Positions 1 to 6,500 of a DNA stretch of 6,774 nt are shown here, one piece after another. Numbering within the stretch: the stretch's first letter is position 1; each line of letters starts with the position of its first letter. The position numbers and the translations under genes are program-made. The notes beneath the pieces are model-generated. The model did not search any database. It saw only the letters and a list, made by a program, of their open reading frames with translations, and was not told the DNA's origin. Source of the stretch: Sphingomonas sp. (GTDB lineage: Bacteria; Pseudomonadota; Alphaproteobacteria; Sphingomonadales; Sphingomonadaceae); contig JASLBO010000319.1 of NCBI GenBank assembly GCA_030146605.1, forward strand, positions 1-6,774. Direction: 5' to 3'.

Positions 1-1757
1 CGATCTCGGTGGCCACCGCGATCTCGCTGCTCGTCTCGCTCACCCTCTCGCCTGCGCTCGCCGCTCTGCTGCTGCGCGCGCACGAAGGCGAGCCCAAGGG
101 TCCGATCGGTCGGGCGACCCATCGCGCCGCGGACATCTTCAACCGCGGCTTCGAGCGGATGAGCATCGGCTATGCCAACCTCACCCGCGCGCTGGTGACG
201 CGGCCCAAGCGGATGATGGTCACCTATGTCGGCCTGATCGCCGCCACAGTCGGCATGTTCTGGGTGACGCCGGTGGGCTTCATCCCGGCGCAGGACCAAG
301 GCTATTTCCTCACCGTGATCCAGCTGCCGCCGGGCTCGTCGCTCGAACGCACCGATGAAGTGATGCGCAAGGTCGTCGCGCGCATCCTGCCGATCCCCGG
401 GGTCAAGGGCTCGGTGATGCTCGCGGGCTTTGACGGTCCGTCGCAGACGCTCGCCCCCAACAGCGCCGCCGCCTATGTCCCTCTGCTCTCCTTCGAGGAG
501 CGCGCGAAGCTCGGCGTCAGCTATGCCGGGATCATGGACGAGGCGCGCAAGCGCACCGCCGACATCAACGAGGCGATGCTGCTCGTCGTCCCGCCACCGC
601 TCATCCAGGGCATCGGCTCGGCCGGCGGCTATCGGATGATGGTCCAGGACCGCGGCGAGCATGGCTATGCCGAACTCGGCAAGACCGCTTACGGGCTGAT
701 CGGCCAGGCCAACCAGTCCCCCGGCCTCCAGCAGATCTACACCTTCTTCAACACCGCCACGCCGCGCGTCTTCGCCGATATCGACCGGCGCAAGGCCAAC
801 CTGCTCGGCGTTCCGCCCGAGCGTGTGTTCGAGGCGCTCAACGTCTATCTCGGCTCGGCCTTCGTCAACGACTTCAACCTGCTCGGGCGCACCTATCGCG
901 TGACGGCGCAGGCGGACGCTCCGTTCCGCGCGACCGAGGCCGATATCGCCAACCTCAAGACCCGCTCCAATTCGGGCCAGATGGTGCCGATCGGATCGGT
1001 GTCCACCTTCGAGAACAAGACCGGCCCGTATCGCGTGACGCGCTATAATCTGTTCCCGGCAGTCGAGGTCGATGGCGATACCGCGCCGGGGTACAGCTCG
1101 GGCAAGTCGCTCGACACGATGGAGCAGCTCGCGACCAATCTGCCCGCCGGCTACAGCGCCGAATGGACCGGCATCGCCTTCCAGCAGAAGATGGCGGGAA
1201 GCACGGCGGGCCTCGTCTTCGGACTGGCGGTCCTGTTCGTCTTCCTCGTGCTCGCGGCGCAATATGAGAGCCTTACGCTGCCGCTCGCGATCATCCTGAT
1301 CGTGCCGATGTGTCTGCTCGCGGCCATGGCCGGGGTGAACCTCCGTGGCATGGACAACAACGTGCTGACCCAGATCGGACTGGTCGTGCTGATCGCGCTC
1401 GCCGCCAAGAACGCGATCCTCGTGGTCGAGTTCGCTCAACAGGCGGAAGCGCAGGACGGGTTGTCGCCGGTCGAGGCCGCGGTGCGTGCCGCGCGCGATC
1501 GTCTGCGGCCGATCCTGATGACTTCGTTCGCCTTCATCCTCGGCGCCGTGCCGCTGCTGATCGCGAGCGGGGCAGGGGCCGAGCTCCGCCAGGCTTTGGG
1601 CACTGCGGTGTTCTTCGGGATGATGGGCGTGACCGCGTTCGGTCTGCTCTTCACCCCCACCTTCTACGTCGTCTGCCGCGGGCTTGGACAGCGTCTCGCG
1701 CGCAGACGGCGTGGATCCGGTGGAGAGACTGCGCCTGTGCTGCAGCCTGCCGAGTAA
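1..1757 (+). CDS. RND (HAE-1 family, AcrB/MexF-like) multidrug efflux transporter, C-terminal half; 5' end outside window
   Basis: This is the inner-membrane, proton-driven pump of a tripartite efflux system. The reading frame is already open at base 3 and enters in the middle of the protein. The first residues (ATAISLLVSLTLSPALAALL) match the transmembrane segment that closes the N-terminal half of AcrB, so the GTG at 9 is not a start. Numbering from that GTG, a transmembrane helix at about 68-88 is followed by the second periplasmic porter/docking region (about 90-395). That region carries family motifs such as PAQDQGYF, VNDFN, GQMVPIGS and EWTGIAFQQ. Five more helices lie between about 400 and 560. 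K467 in LAAKNAILVVEF corresponds to AcrB K940 of the proton relay; the partner aspartates lie upstream of the window. RLRPILMTS and a basic tail complete the family pattern, and the C-terminus looks intact. The next gene encodes the outer-membrane partner. The substrate cannot be told from sequence. Confidence 0.96.
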   Translation, partial: ISVATAISLLVSLTLSPALAALLLRAHEGEPKGPIGRATHRAADIFNRGFERMSIGYANLTRALVTRPKRMMVTYVGLIAATVGMFWVTPVGFIPAQDQGYFLTVIQLPPGSSLERTDEVMRKVVARILPIPGVKGSVMLAGFDGPSQTLAPNSAAAYVPLLSFEERAKLGVSYAGIMDEARKRTADINEAMLLVVPPPLIQGIGSAGGYRMMVQDRGEHGYAELGKTAYGLIGQANQSPGLQQIYTFFNTATPRVFADIDRRKANLLGVPPERVFEALNVYLGSAFVNDFNLLGRTYRVTAQADAPFRATEADIANLKTRSNSGQMVPIGSVSTFENKTGPYRVTRYNLFPAVEVDGDTAPGYSSGKSLDTMEQLATNLPAGYSAEWTGIAFQQKMAGSTAGLVFGLAVLFVFLVLAAQYESLTLPLAIILIVPMCLLAAMAGVNLRGMDNNVLTQIGLVVLIALAAKNAILVVEFAQQAEAQDGLSPVEAAVRAARDRLRPILMTSFAFILGAVPLLIASGAGAELRQALGTAVFFGMMGVTAFGLLFTPTFYVVCRGLGQRLARRRRGSGGETAPVLQPAE

Positions 1758-1765
1758 CCACCAGC

Positions 1766-1844
1766 CGTCACCCCGGCGAAAGCCGGGGTCTCTGGCGGCT
1801 CAATCCCGCCATCGCCCGAGGTCCCGGCTTTCGCCGGGATGACG
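1766..1844. repeat. REP-like inverted repeat (two CCCGGCGAAAGCCGGG-type arms)
   Basis: Left arm 1766-1788 (CGTCACCCCGGCGAAAGC...) and right arm 1822-1844 are inverted copies matching at 21 of 23 positions. Weaker similarity extends inward for about 10 more bases on each side. Each arm is also a small hairpin by itself. The left arm has a perfect 7-bp CCCCGGC/GCCGGGG stem with a GAAA loop (1771-1788); the right arm has a 6-bp CCCGGC/GCCGGG stem with a TTTC loop (1823-1838). Paired arms with GNRA-type mini-hairpins in an intergenic gap are typical of dispersed REP/BIME elements, and this core resembles repeats I know from sphingomonad and caulobacter genomes. It lies between the pump and outer-membrane-factor genes, so it would be transcribed as a long hairpin. 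Confidence 0.8.
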
Positions 1845-1847
1845 GGC

Positions 1848-1853
1848 AGGAGG
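1848..1853 (+). promoter_or_regulatory. Ribosome binding site of the outer-membrane factor gene
   Basis: A perfect AGGAGG lies 7 bases before the ATG at 1861. It decides the start: the nearer ATG at 1856 is only 2 bases from the AGGAGG and would give a two-codon ORF (ATG AAA TGA). Confidence 0.85.
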
Positions 1854-1860
1854 AAATGAA

Positions 1861-3261
1861 ATGACCTACCGCATTCTCTTCGCCACTGCCTCCGCGCTAG
1901 CGCTGGCCGCCTGCGCCGCCGGCCCGAACTACACCGCCCCGGTCCACCCGCAGACCGCCGCCGGCAATTTCGTCGCCGCCAGCGCCGCGGTCACCCCCGA
2001 GCCCGTCAAGGGCGACTGGTGGCGGCTCTATAATGATCCGGTGCTCGACCAGCTCGTTGCCGATGCGCTGGCGGCCAACACCGACGTCCGCGTCGCCGTC
2101 GCGCGTATCGCCCGCGCCCGCGCCGGGCTGCGCGGCGCGCGTGCCGATCGCCTGCCGCAGGCGGGGGTGAGCGCCGGCGCGAACTATGGCCGCGTTCCCG
2201 AGGGCCAGCGCCCCGCGGGCGCCCCGCGCGAGGACTGGCAGATCGATGCCGGGCTGGACGTCTCGTACGAAGTCGATCTGTTCGGCCGGGTGTCGCGCAA
2301 CGTGGAGGCCAGCCGCGGCGACGTCGCCGCTGCCGAAGCCGATGCGGTCCGCGTGATCGTCGCCGCCGATACCGCGAGCGCCTATGCCGATGCCGCGTCG
2401 TCGGCCGAGCGGCTGGCGGTCGCCGAGCGCATCGTGAAGTTGCTCGACCAGTCGATCGACCTCACCGAGCGCCGCCGCAATGTCGGCCTCGCCACGCGGC
2501 TCGACACCGCGCGCATCGGCGCGCTGCGCAACCAGCGTCAGGCCGAAGTGCCGGCGCTCGCCGCCCGGCGCGACGCGGCGCTGTTCCGCCTCGCCACGCT
2601 CACCGGCCGCGCGCCCGCCGATCTGCCGCAGGTCGCCCGTGCCCGCACCGAAACGCTTCGCCTCGACCAGCCGATCCCGGTCGGTGACGGTGCCGCCTTG
2701 CTCGCCCGCCGCCCCGACATCCGCGCCGCCGAGCGCCGCCTCGCTGCCAACACCGCGCGGATCGGCGTCGCCACCGCCGATCTCTATCCGCGGATCAGCC
2801 TCGGCGGTTCGATCGGCTCGACGGGCAACAATGTGGGCGACATCTTCACCGGCGGACCCCTGCGCTGGCTGCTCGGCGGGCTGATCAACTGGGCGGTCAA
2901 TCCCGAACCCGCCCGTGCCCGCGTCGCCGCGGCGGAGGCTGACACCCAGGCCGCGCTCGCCACCTTTGACGGCGTCGTGCTCGGCGCGTTGCAGGAAACC
3001 GAAACCGCGCTGTCTGCCTATGCCCATGCGCTCGAGCGCCGCAGCGCGCTCCAGGCGGCACAGACCGAAGCTCAGGCGGCGGTCGACATCGCCCGTGCCC
3101 GCCAGCGCGAAGGCGATATCGACTCGCTGGCGCTGCTCGACGCCGAACGCACCTTCGCCGACGCCGAAGCCGCCCTCGCCACCGCCGACGCGCAGATCGC
3201 CGCCACGCAGGTCGACCTGTTCAAGGCGCTGGGTGGAGGCTGGCAGACGCCTCAAGCCTAA
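1861..3261 (+). CDS. Efflux outer-membrane factor lipoprotein, NodT/OprM family
   Basis: This is the outer-membrane channel (TolC/OprM class) through which the adjacent RND pump discharges its substrates. The 466 residues are normal for the family. The N-terminus is a lipoprotein signal ending in a lipobox, ALAAC, with lipidation expected on C18, so the protein should be anchored in the outer membrane. Family motifs appear in order: GDWWRLYNDP (51-60), SYEVDLFGRV (135-144), the internal-repeat motif LLARRPDIRAAERRLAA (280-296), ADLYPRISLGGSIG (306-319), ALQETETAL (376-384) and VDLFKALGGGW (451-461). These outline the two-fold helical/strand repeat that trimerises into a beta barrel and periplasmic tunnel. 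The stretch NWAVNPEPARARV (343-355) replaces the more usual WPxFDGGRIRA at the equivalent turn, a local divergence. The gene follows the pump gene after a 103-base gap with its own strong ribosome site, so it is probably co-transcribed. Confidence 0.95.
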   Translation: MTYRILFATASALALAACAAGPNYTAPVHPQTAAGNFVAASAAVTPEPVKGDWWRLYNDPVLDQLVADALAANTDVRVAVARIARARAGLRGARADRLPQAGVSAGANYGRVPEGQRPAGAPREDWQIDAGLDVSYEVDLFGRVSRNVEASRGDVAAAEADAVRVIVAADTASAYADAASSAERLAVAERIVKLLDQSIDLTERRRNVGLATRLDTARIGALRNQRQAEVPALAARRDAALFRLATLTGRAPADLPQVARARTETLRLDQPIPVGDGAALLARRPDIRAAERRLAANTARIGVATADLYPRISLGGSIGSTGNNVGDIFTGGPLRWLLGGLINWAVNPEPARARVAAAEADTQAALATFDGVVLGALQETETALSAYAHALERRSALQAAQTEAQAAVDIARARQREGDIDSLALLDAERTFADAEAALATADAQIAATQVDLFKALGGGWQTPQA

Positions 3262-3266
3262 ACCGC

Positions 3267-3302
3267 GAAGCTCCCCTCCGTGCAAGCAGGGAGGGGAGCT
3301 TC
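3267..3302. terminator. Strong stem-loop between convergent genes, probable bidirectional terminator
   Basis: GAAGCTCCCCTCC (3267-3279) pairs perfectly with GGAGGGGAGCTTC (3290-3302): 13 bp with a 10-base loop. It begins 5 bases after the stop of the outer-membrane factor gene and ends 4 bases from the stop of the dipeptidase gene on the other strand, exactly where a shared terminator would sit. Neither side has a run of T, so it does not fit the textbook intrinsic terminator. It may act as an RNA 3'-end stabiliser or be a copy of a dispersed hairpin repeat. Confidence 0.65.
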
Positions 3303-3306
3303 CAGG

Positions 3307-4491
3307 TCAGCCCCCCTTGCGCTCCTCCGCGATCCGCAGCAGCCGCAGCACATTCCCGCTCCACATCTTCTCGATATCCGCCGCCGAATATCCCGCCTGC
3401 GCCAGCCGGGCGGTGACCTTGGGCAGCGCGTCGATATCTTCGAAGCCCTTGACCCCGCCGCCGCCGTCCCAGTCGGCGCCGAAGCAGACATGGTCCACCC
3501 CCGCCACCTGGATCAGGTGGAGAACCAGCCGCATATAGGTCTCGAAATCGGCGTCCTGCACCGGCGAGGTCGCATCGAGCGCGCGGATTTTGCCGACCAG
3601 ATCCTTCTGCTCGGCGGGCGTGAGCTTGCCCATTTCCTCGGCCTGGTCAGAAAGCGCGCTGCGCTCGGGCGTCGAGCGCATCGTGTTGAGATAGGCGGCA
3701 TTGGCGCAGATCGCCCCGCCCGATTGGGCGAGCTTGCGGATGCGCGCATCGTCGAGATTGCGCGGATGATCGAAGATCCCCTTGGCGCCGCTGTGCGACA
3801 GGATCACCGGGGTCTTCGACAATGCGATCATCTGATCGAGCACCGCGTCCGAGGCATGGCTGGCGTCGAGCACCATCCCCAGCCGGTTCATTTCCGCGAC
3901 CCATTGCCGGCCCAGCGGGCTGAGCCCGTTCCACTTCGGCTTGTCGGTCGCCGAATCGGCGAACTGGTTGTTCCGGAAATGCACCGGCGAGGCCATCCGC
4001 ACCCCGCGGCGATAGAATTCGCCGAGCAGCGAGAGATCCTCGCCGATCGGATAGCTGTTCTCGATGCTGATATAGCCGAAGCGCTTGCCCGCTTTGTCGA
4101 GCCGCGCGGCGTCGCTCGCCATGGTGGCCAGCCCGATCCGGTCGGGGAATTTGGCCAGTGTCGCATGGATCTCGTCCGAACGCCCGAACGCGAATTGCTT
4201 CGCGGCGGCATAGCCCTCGGCGGTCAGCGGCCCCTGCGTGGTATAGATCACGAAGAACCCGCCATCGAGGTTGCCTTCGTCCATCCGCCCGAGATCGACC
4301 TGCACCAGATCGTCCTCATAGCGATGCCGGTCGCCGAAGCTCCAGCCGGGGCGGCTGAAATAGACCGGCGTGTCGAGATGCGTATCGAGCGTCAGCAGCC
4401 GCTTGTGCAGGCTGGAATCGTCGCCCGGCGCCGCGCGCGAGGTTGCGCAGGCGGTGGTGGCGAGCAGGGCAAGCAGGACGAGCTTCTTCAT
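3307..4491 (-). CDS. Exported membrane dipeptidase, peptidase family M19 (renal dipeptidase type)
   Basis: This is a binuclear zinc dipeptidase of the amidohydrolase fold. Known M19 enzymes cut dipeptides, often tolerating a D-residue at the C-terminal side. All metal and catalytic positions can be seen: H38 and D40 (DTHLDTP), E144 (SIENS), H212 (DASH), H233 (LSHS) and D340 (GADWDG). They correspond to H20/D22, E125, H198, H219 and D288 of the human enzyme, and the 21-residue H-H spacing is identical. The C-terminal GNVLRLL motif is also present, and the 394 residues include the signal. The N-terminus is a signal peptide (KK followed by a leucine/alanine core) ending TTAC, with C15 a possible but non-canonical lipidation site. 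The product is therefore periplasmic or a lipoprotein. ATG at 4491 has GAGGTG just upstream. It lies 130 bases after the fuconate dehydratase gene on the same strand; a functional link to fucose use is not evident. Confidence 0.94.
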   Translation of the reverse strand: MKKLVLLALLATTACATSRAAPGDDSSLHKRLLTLDTHLDTPVYFSRPGWSFGDRHRYEDDLVQVDLGRMDEGNLDGGFFVIYTTQGPLTAEGYAAAKQFAFGRSDEIHATLAKFPDRIGLATMASDAARLDKAGKRFGYISIENSYPIGEDLSLLGEFYRRGVRMASPVHFRNNQFADSATDKPKWNGLSPLGRQWVAEMNRLGMVLDASHASDAVLDQMIALSKTPVILSHSGAKGIFDHPRNLDDARIRKLAQSGGAICANAAYLNTMRSTPERSALSDQAEEMGKLTPAEQKDLVGKIRALDATSPVQDADFETYMRLVLHLIQVAGVDHVCFGADWDGGGGVKGFEDIDALPKVTARLAQAGYSAADIEKMWSGNVLRLLRIAEERKGG

Positions 4492-4495
4492 CGGG

Positions 4496-4501
4496 CACCT
4501 C
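4496..4501 (-). promoter_or_regulatory. Ribosome binding site of the dipeptidase gene
   Basis: On the minus strand GAGGTG lies 4 bases before the ATG at 4491 (GAGG itself is 6 bases away). It supports this start, which also gives a proper signal peptide. Confidence 0.6.
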
Positions 4502-4520
4502 GGGTCAGCGACTGCCCGTA

Positions 4521-4575
4521 GCTATGGCGGCGGCGGCCGTCCCCGTACAGCCCGTCCGAAATGCGGCGCCATAGC
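4521..4575. repeat. Inverted repeat GCTATGGCG / CGCCATAGC in the gap between fucD and the dipeptidase gene
   Basis: GCTATGGCG (4521-4529) and CGCCATAGC (4567-4575) are perfect 9-base inverted copies around a 37-base GC-rich loop. A smaller alternative stem, TGCG (4562-4565) with CGCA (4575-4578), shares bases with the right arm, so the two folds exclude each other. The repeat sits in the 130-base gap (4492-4621), which otherwise holds no gene or clear promoter. It could be a read-through control or processing site for a fucD-dipeptidase transcript, or chance pairing in GC-rich DNA. Confidence 0.35.
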
Positions 4576-4621
4576 GCATCTGCATATCGCAATCCCGGCA
4601 GGCCGATCTGTTGATTCTCGT

Positions 4622-5926
4622 TTATTCGGCTGCGTTCGCCGCGGGCACCGCATCCTTGCGATAGCGGTACGTCGCGAGGCTGGATGCCTTCATTTCGATC
4701 GAGAAGCCCGGCGCGGTTGGCGCGCGATATGCGCCGCCTTCGATCACGCACGGATCGAGGAAATGCTCGTGCAAATGGTCGACATATTCGATCACGCGCC
4801 CGTCGGTCGTGCCCGCGAAGCAGAGGTAATCGATCATCGCGAGATGCTGGACATATTCGCACAGCCCGACGCCGCCGGCATGCGGGCAGACCGGCAGGTC
4901 GTATTTCGCCGCCATCAGCAGCACGCTGAGCACTTCATTGACTCCGCCCAGCCGGCACGCATCGATCTGCACCACGTCGATCGCCCCGCGCATGATGAAC
5001 TGCTTGAACACCACACGGTTCTGGCACATCTCGCCGGTGGCGACGCGCATCGGCGCCACCGCCTCGCGGATCTGCCGGTGCCCCTCGACATCGTCGGGGC
5101 TGGTCGGCTCCTCGATGAACCAGGGGTTCGCAAAAGCCAGCGCGCCGAGATGCGCGATCGCCTGATCGACTTCCCACACCTGGTTGGCGTCGATCATCAA
5201 CTTGCGGTCGGGGCCGAGCACCTCGCGCCCGATCCGCACGCGGCGGACATCGTCCTCCACCGAGCGGCCGACCTTGAGCTTCACATGGTCGAACCCCTCG
5301 GCCACTGCTTCGCGGCACAGCCGCTCGAGCTTGTCGTCCGAATAGCCGAGCCAGCCGGCCGAAGTGGTATAGGCGGGATAGCCCCGGTCGAGCAGCGTCG
5401 CCACGCGCTCCGCCTTGCCCGCGGCGCGCGTCTCGAGCAGCGCCAGGCCTTCCCCGGGGGTGATGCAATCGGTGATGTAGCGGAAATCGATCAGCCCGAT
5501 CAGCTCGGCAGGGCTCATCTCGCCGATCAGCTGCCACAAGGGCTTGCCCGCCACCTTGGCGAGCAAATCCCACACCGCATTGACCACCGCGCCGGTGGCG
5601 AGATGGATTACGCCCTTTTCGGGGCCGATCCAGCGCAATTGGCTGTCGCCGGTGATGTGCCGCCAGAAGCGCGCGCCGTCTTCGCGGATCCAGTCGAGGT
5701 CGAGCCCTTCGACCAGCGGCGCGAGCGCTTCGATCGCCGCGCAGACGATGTCATTGCCGCGGCCGATGGTGAAGGTCAGGCCATGGCCTTCCAGCCCGTC
5801 ATCGGTGTCGAGGATGCAATAGGCCGCCGAATAGTCCGGATCGGGGTTCATCGCGTCCGACCCGTCGAGCATCTGCGAGGTCGGGAAGCGAATGTCGAGC
5901 ACGCGCATTTTACGAATGCTGGTCAT
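4622..5926 (-). CDS. fucD: L-fuconate dehydratase (enolase superfamily, mandelate racemase-type fold)
   Basis: The enzyme removes water from L-fuconate to give 2-keto-3-deoxy-L-fuconate, the third step of the non-phosphorylating L-fucose pathway in the cytoplasm. The 434 residues align along nearly the whole length with Xanthomonas FucD and human ENOSF1, as I recall those sequences. The N-terminal capping domain (1 to about 130) carries FPTS, GSDAMNPDPDYSAAY, FTIGRGND and SQLRW. The barrel carries the base K218 (KLKVG), Mg ligands D246 (DAN), E272 (IEEP) and E299 (TGE), the acid H349 (CPHAGG) and E380. Each is offset by exactly 2 from Xanthomonas K220, D248, E274, E301, H351 and E382. The family ending YVDHLHEHFLDP is present. 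ATG 5926 places DIRFPTS at the same distance as in the homologue. No good ribosome site precedes it. The same frame stays open upstream to 6217, but that crosses the promoter and is unlikely to be translated. Confidence 0.96.
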   Translation of the reverse strand: MTSIRKMRVLDIRFPTSQMLDGSDAMNPDPDYSAAYCILDTDDGLEGHGLTFTIGRGNDIVCAAIEALAPLVEGLDLDWIREDGARFWRHITGDSQLRWIGPEKGVIHLATGAVVNAVWDLLAKVAGKPLWQLIGEMSPAELIGLIDFRYITDCITPGEGLALLETRAAGKAERVATLLDRGYPAYTTSAGWLGYSDDKLERLCREAVAEGFDHVKLKVGRSVEDDVRRVRIGREVLGPDRKLMIDANQVWEVDQAIAHLGALAFANPWFIEEPTSPDDVEGHRQIREAVAPMRVATGEMCQNRVVFKQFIMRGAIDVVQIDACRLGGVNEVLSVLLMAAKYDLPVCPHAGGVGLCEYVQHLAMIDYLCFAGTTDGRVIEYVDHLHEHFLDPCVIEGGAYRAPTAPGFSIEMKASSLATYRYRKDAVPAANAAE

Positions 5927-6042
5927 CGTGCGGAGCCCGGCCCCTGATGTCCGTGCCGGCGCGTCACGCGTCCCCATTCGCTCATCGGTCTTGCCGCCCC
6001 CTCCAAAAGCGCGGCGCAATCCGTCCGAGCTATCCACTGCAT
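5923..6042 (-). CDS. Possible leader ORF (39 codons) joined to fucD by an ATGA overlap
   Basis: In the fucD leader an ORF opens with ATG at 6042 (first residues MQWIARTDCAALLEG) and ends with a TGA at 5925-5923. That stop overlaps the fucD start as ATGA. An internal ATG at 5985 would give a 20-residue form starting MSEWGRVTRR. It lies 11 bases after a G-rich GGAGGGGG stretch (6004-5997), the only ribosome-site-like sequence in the leader. fucD itself lacks a clear ribosome site, which would fit translational coupling. Against this, no signal precedes the ATG at 6042, the peptide matches no family I know, and a 39-codon open frame is common by chance at this GC content. Confidence 0.25.
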   Translation of the reverse strand: MQWIARTDCAALLEGAARPMSEWGRVTRRHGHQGPGSAR

Positions 6043-6062
6043 GTTCGCAGATGATTTGTATT

Positions 6063-6091
6063 TTTATATGTGGGAATTGCTTGTGGTGCAA
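6063..6091 (-). promoter_or_regulatory. Predicted sigma70-type promoter of fucD
   Basis: Reading the minus strand, TTGCAC (6091-6086) is followed after exactly 17 bases by TATAAA (6068-6063). The -10 box matches TATAAT at 5 of 6 positions; the -35 keeps the TTG. Transcription would begin near 6056, giving fucD a leader of about 130 bases. The setting is the only AT-rich patch in this region. Confidence 0.55.
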
Positions 6092-6092
6092 G
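6077..6092. promoter_or_regulatory. Operator-like palindrome overlapping the fucD -35 box
   Basis: TTGC (6077-6080) and GCAA (6088-6091) form an inverted repeat around 7 bases, with an alternative register CTTG (6080-6083) / CAAG (6089-6092). It covers the predicted -35 of fucD, a usual place for a repressor site. The half-sites are only 4 bases long, so it could be chance, and the regulator is unknown. Confidence 0.3.
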
Positions 6093-6152
6093 TTTCCTGT
6101 TGTGCTAAGGCCGCGGCGGGGACCACAGGGCCCGACGGACAGTGAGCCGCGA

Positions 6153-6159
6153 AGAAGGA
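6153..6159 (+). promoter_or_regulatory. Ribosome binding site of the mutarotase gene
   Basis: AGAAGGA ends 5 bases before the ATG at 6165. It picks this ATG over the in-frame open sequence further upstream, and the resulting N-terminus fits the family. Confidence 0.7.
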
Positions 6160-6164
6160 AAAGG

Positions 6165-6500
6165 ATGGCACGCCGGCACTGCTTTGCGCTCGATCTGGTC
6201 GACGATGCCACGCTCATCGCCGACTATGAAGCGCGCCACGCCCCGGACGCAGTCTGGCGGGTCGTGCTCGATCATCTCCGTGCGCAGGGTGTCGAGGCAA
6301 TGGAGATCTGGCGCACCGGCGATCGCATGATGATGATCAGCGAAGTCGCCGACGATTATCCCCGGCCCGTCGAGGCGCCGGCCGAGATCGCCGACTGGGA
6401 AGCGCTGATGTGGCGCTTCCAGCGCGCGCTGCCGCACGCCGCCCCGGGCGAGAAATGGGTGCCGATGCAGCGCATCTTCGCGTTCGGCGAGACACCATGA
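6165..6500 (+). CDS. RhaM-family (DUF718) aldose mutarotase, probably acting on L-fucose
   Basis: RhaM-type mutarotases interconvert the alpha and beta anomers of 6-deoxy-sugars. Here the enzyme would supply the anomer used by the dehydrogenase encoded next. The product is 111 residues, close to the roughly 104 of E. coli RhaM, and cytosolic with no signal. Matching features are Y21 and H25 in YEARH (as YQRRH, Y18/H22, of E. coli RhaM), the strand EAMEIWRTGDRMMMISEV (44-61), the helix with W83 just before RFQRALP, and the C-terminal strand QRIFAF. It belongs to the ferredoxin-like dimeric COG3254 family and not to FucU/RbsD, the unrelated fucose mutarotase of E. coli. The stop overlaps the next start as ATGA, so the two are translated together. 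L-fucose as substrate is inferred from the neighbouring fucD and dehydrogenase; L-rhamnose remains possible. Confidence 0.87.
   Translation: MARRHCFALDLVDDATLIADYEARHAPDAVWRVVLDHLRAQGVEAMEIWRTGDRMMMISEVADDYPRPVEAPAEIADWEALMWRFQRALPHAAPGEKWVPMQRIFAFGETP

Larger units (their letters stand above)
5927..6164. promoter_or_regulatory. Divergent control region between fucD and the mutarotase-dehydrogenase genes
   Basis: These 238 bases separate the left-reading fucD from the right-reading mutarotase gene. The stretch from about 6040 to 6108 is strikingly AT-rich against its GC-rich surroundings and carries the fucD promoter and an operator-like palindrome. An odd palindrome CGCGTCACGCG lies at 5960-5970. 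I found no convincing -35/-10 pair reading right. One regulator bound here could control both arms of the fucose genes, but no regulator gene is in the window. Confidence 0.7.

Noticed and set aside
1856..1864. Two-codon ORF ATG AAA TGA overlapping the outer-membrane factor start
   Set aside because: Only 2 bases from AGGAGG, too close to initiate well; the ATG at 1861 has ideal spacing.
1310..1864. 184-codon plus-strand frame overlapping the end of the pump gene
   Set aside because: Arginine-rich out-of-frame shadow of the RND gene that runs on through the REP-like repeat.
1897..3285. 462-codon open frame on the minus strand opposite the outer-membrane factor gene
   Set aside because: Glycine/arginine-rich composition with no domain; it mirrors the high-GC third positions of the real gene, whose motifs are clear.
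3280..4521. 413-codon open frame on the plus strand opposite the dipeptidase gene
   Set aside because: The minus strand encodes a complete M19 enzyme with all metal ligands; the antisense frame has no recognisable motif and runs through the hairpin at 3267-3302.
4370..5947. 525-codon open frame on the plus strand opposite fucD
   Set aside because: Histidine/arginine/aspartate-rich shadow of the fucD coding strand with no family signature. Length alone is not evidence at this GC content.
5892..6164. In-frame upstream extension of the mutarotase from 5892
   Set aside because: It would overlap the fucD start and the divergent promoter; the family begins at the ATG at 6165, which has its own ribosome site.
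5927..6217. N-terminal extension of fucD up to 6217, or to the ATG at 5977
   Set aside because: Both lack a convincing ribosome site. The long form would cross the AT-rich promoter patch and the mutarotase start. The ATG at 5926 matches the start of the Xanthomonas enzyme.
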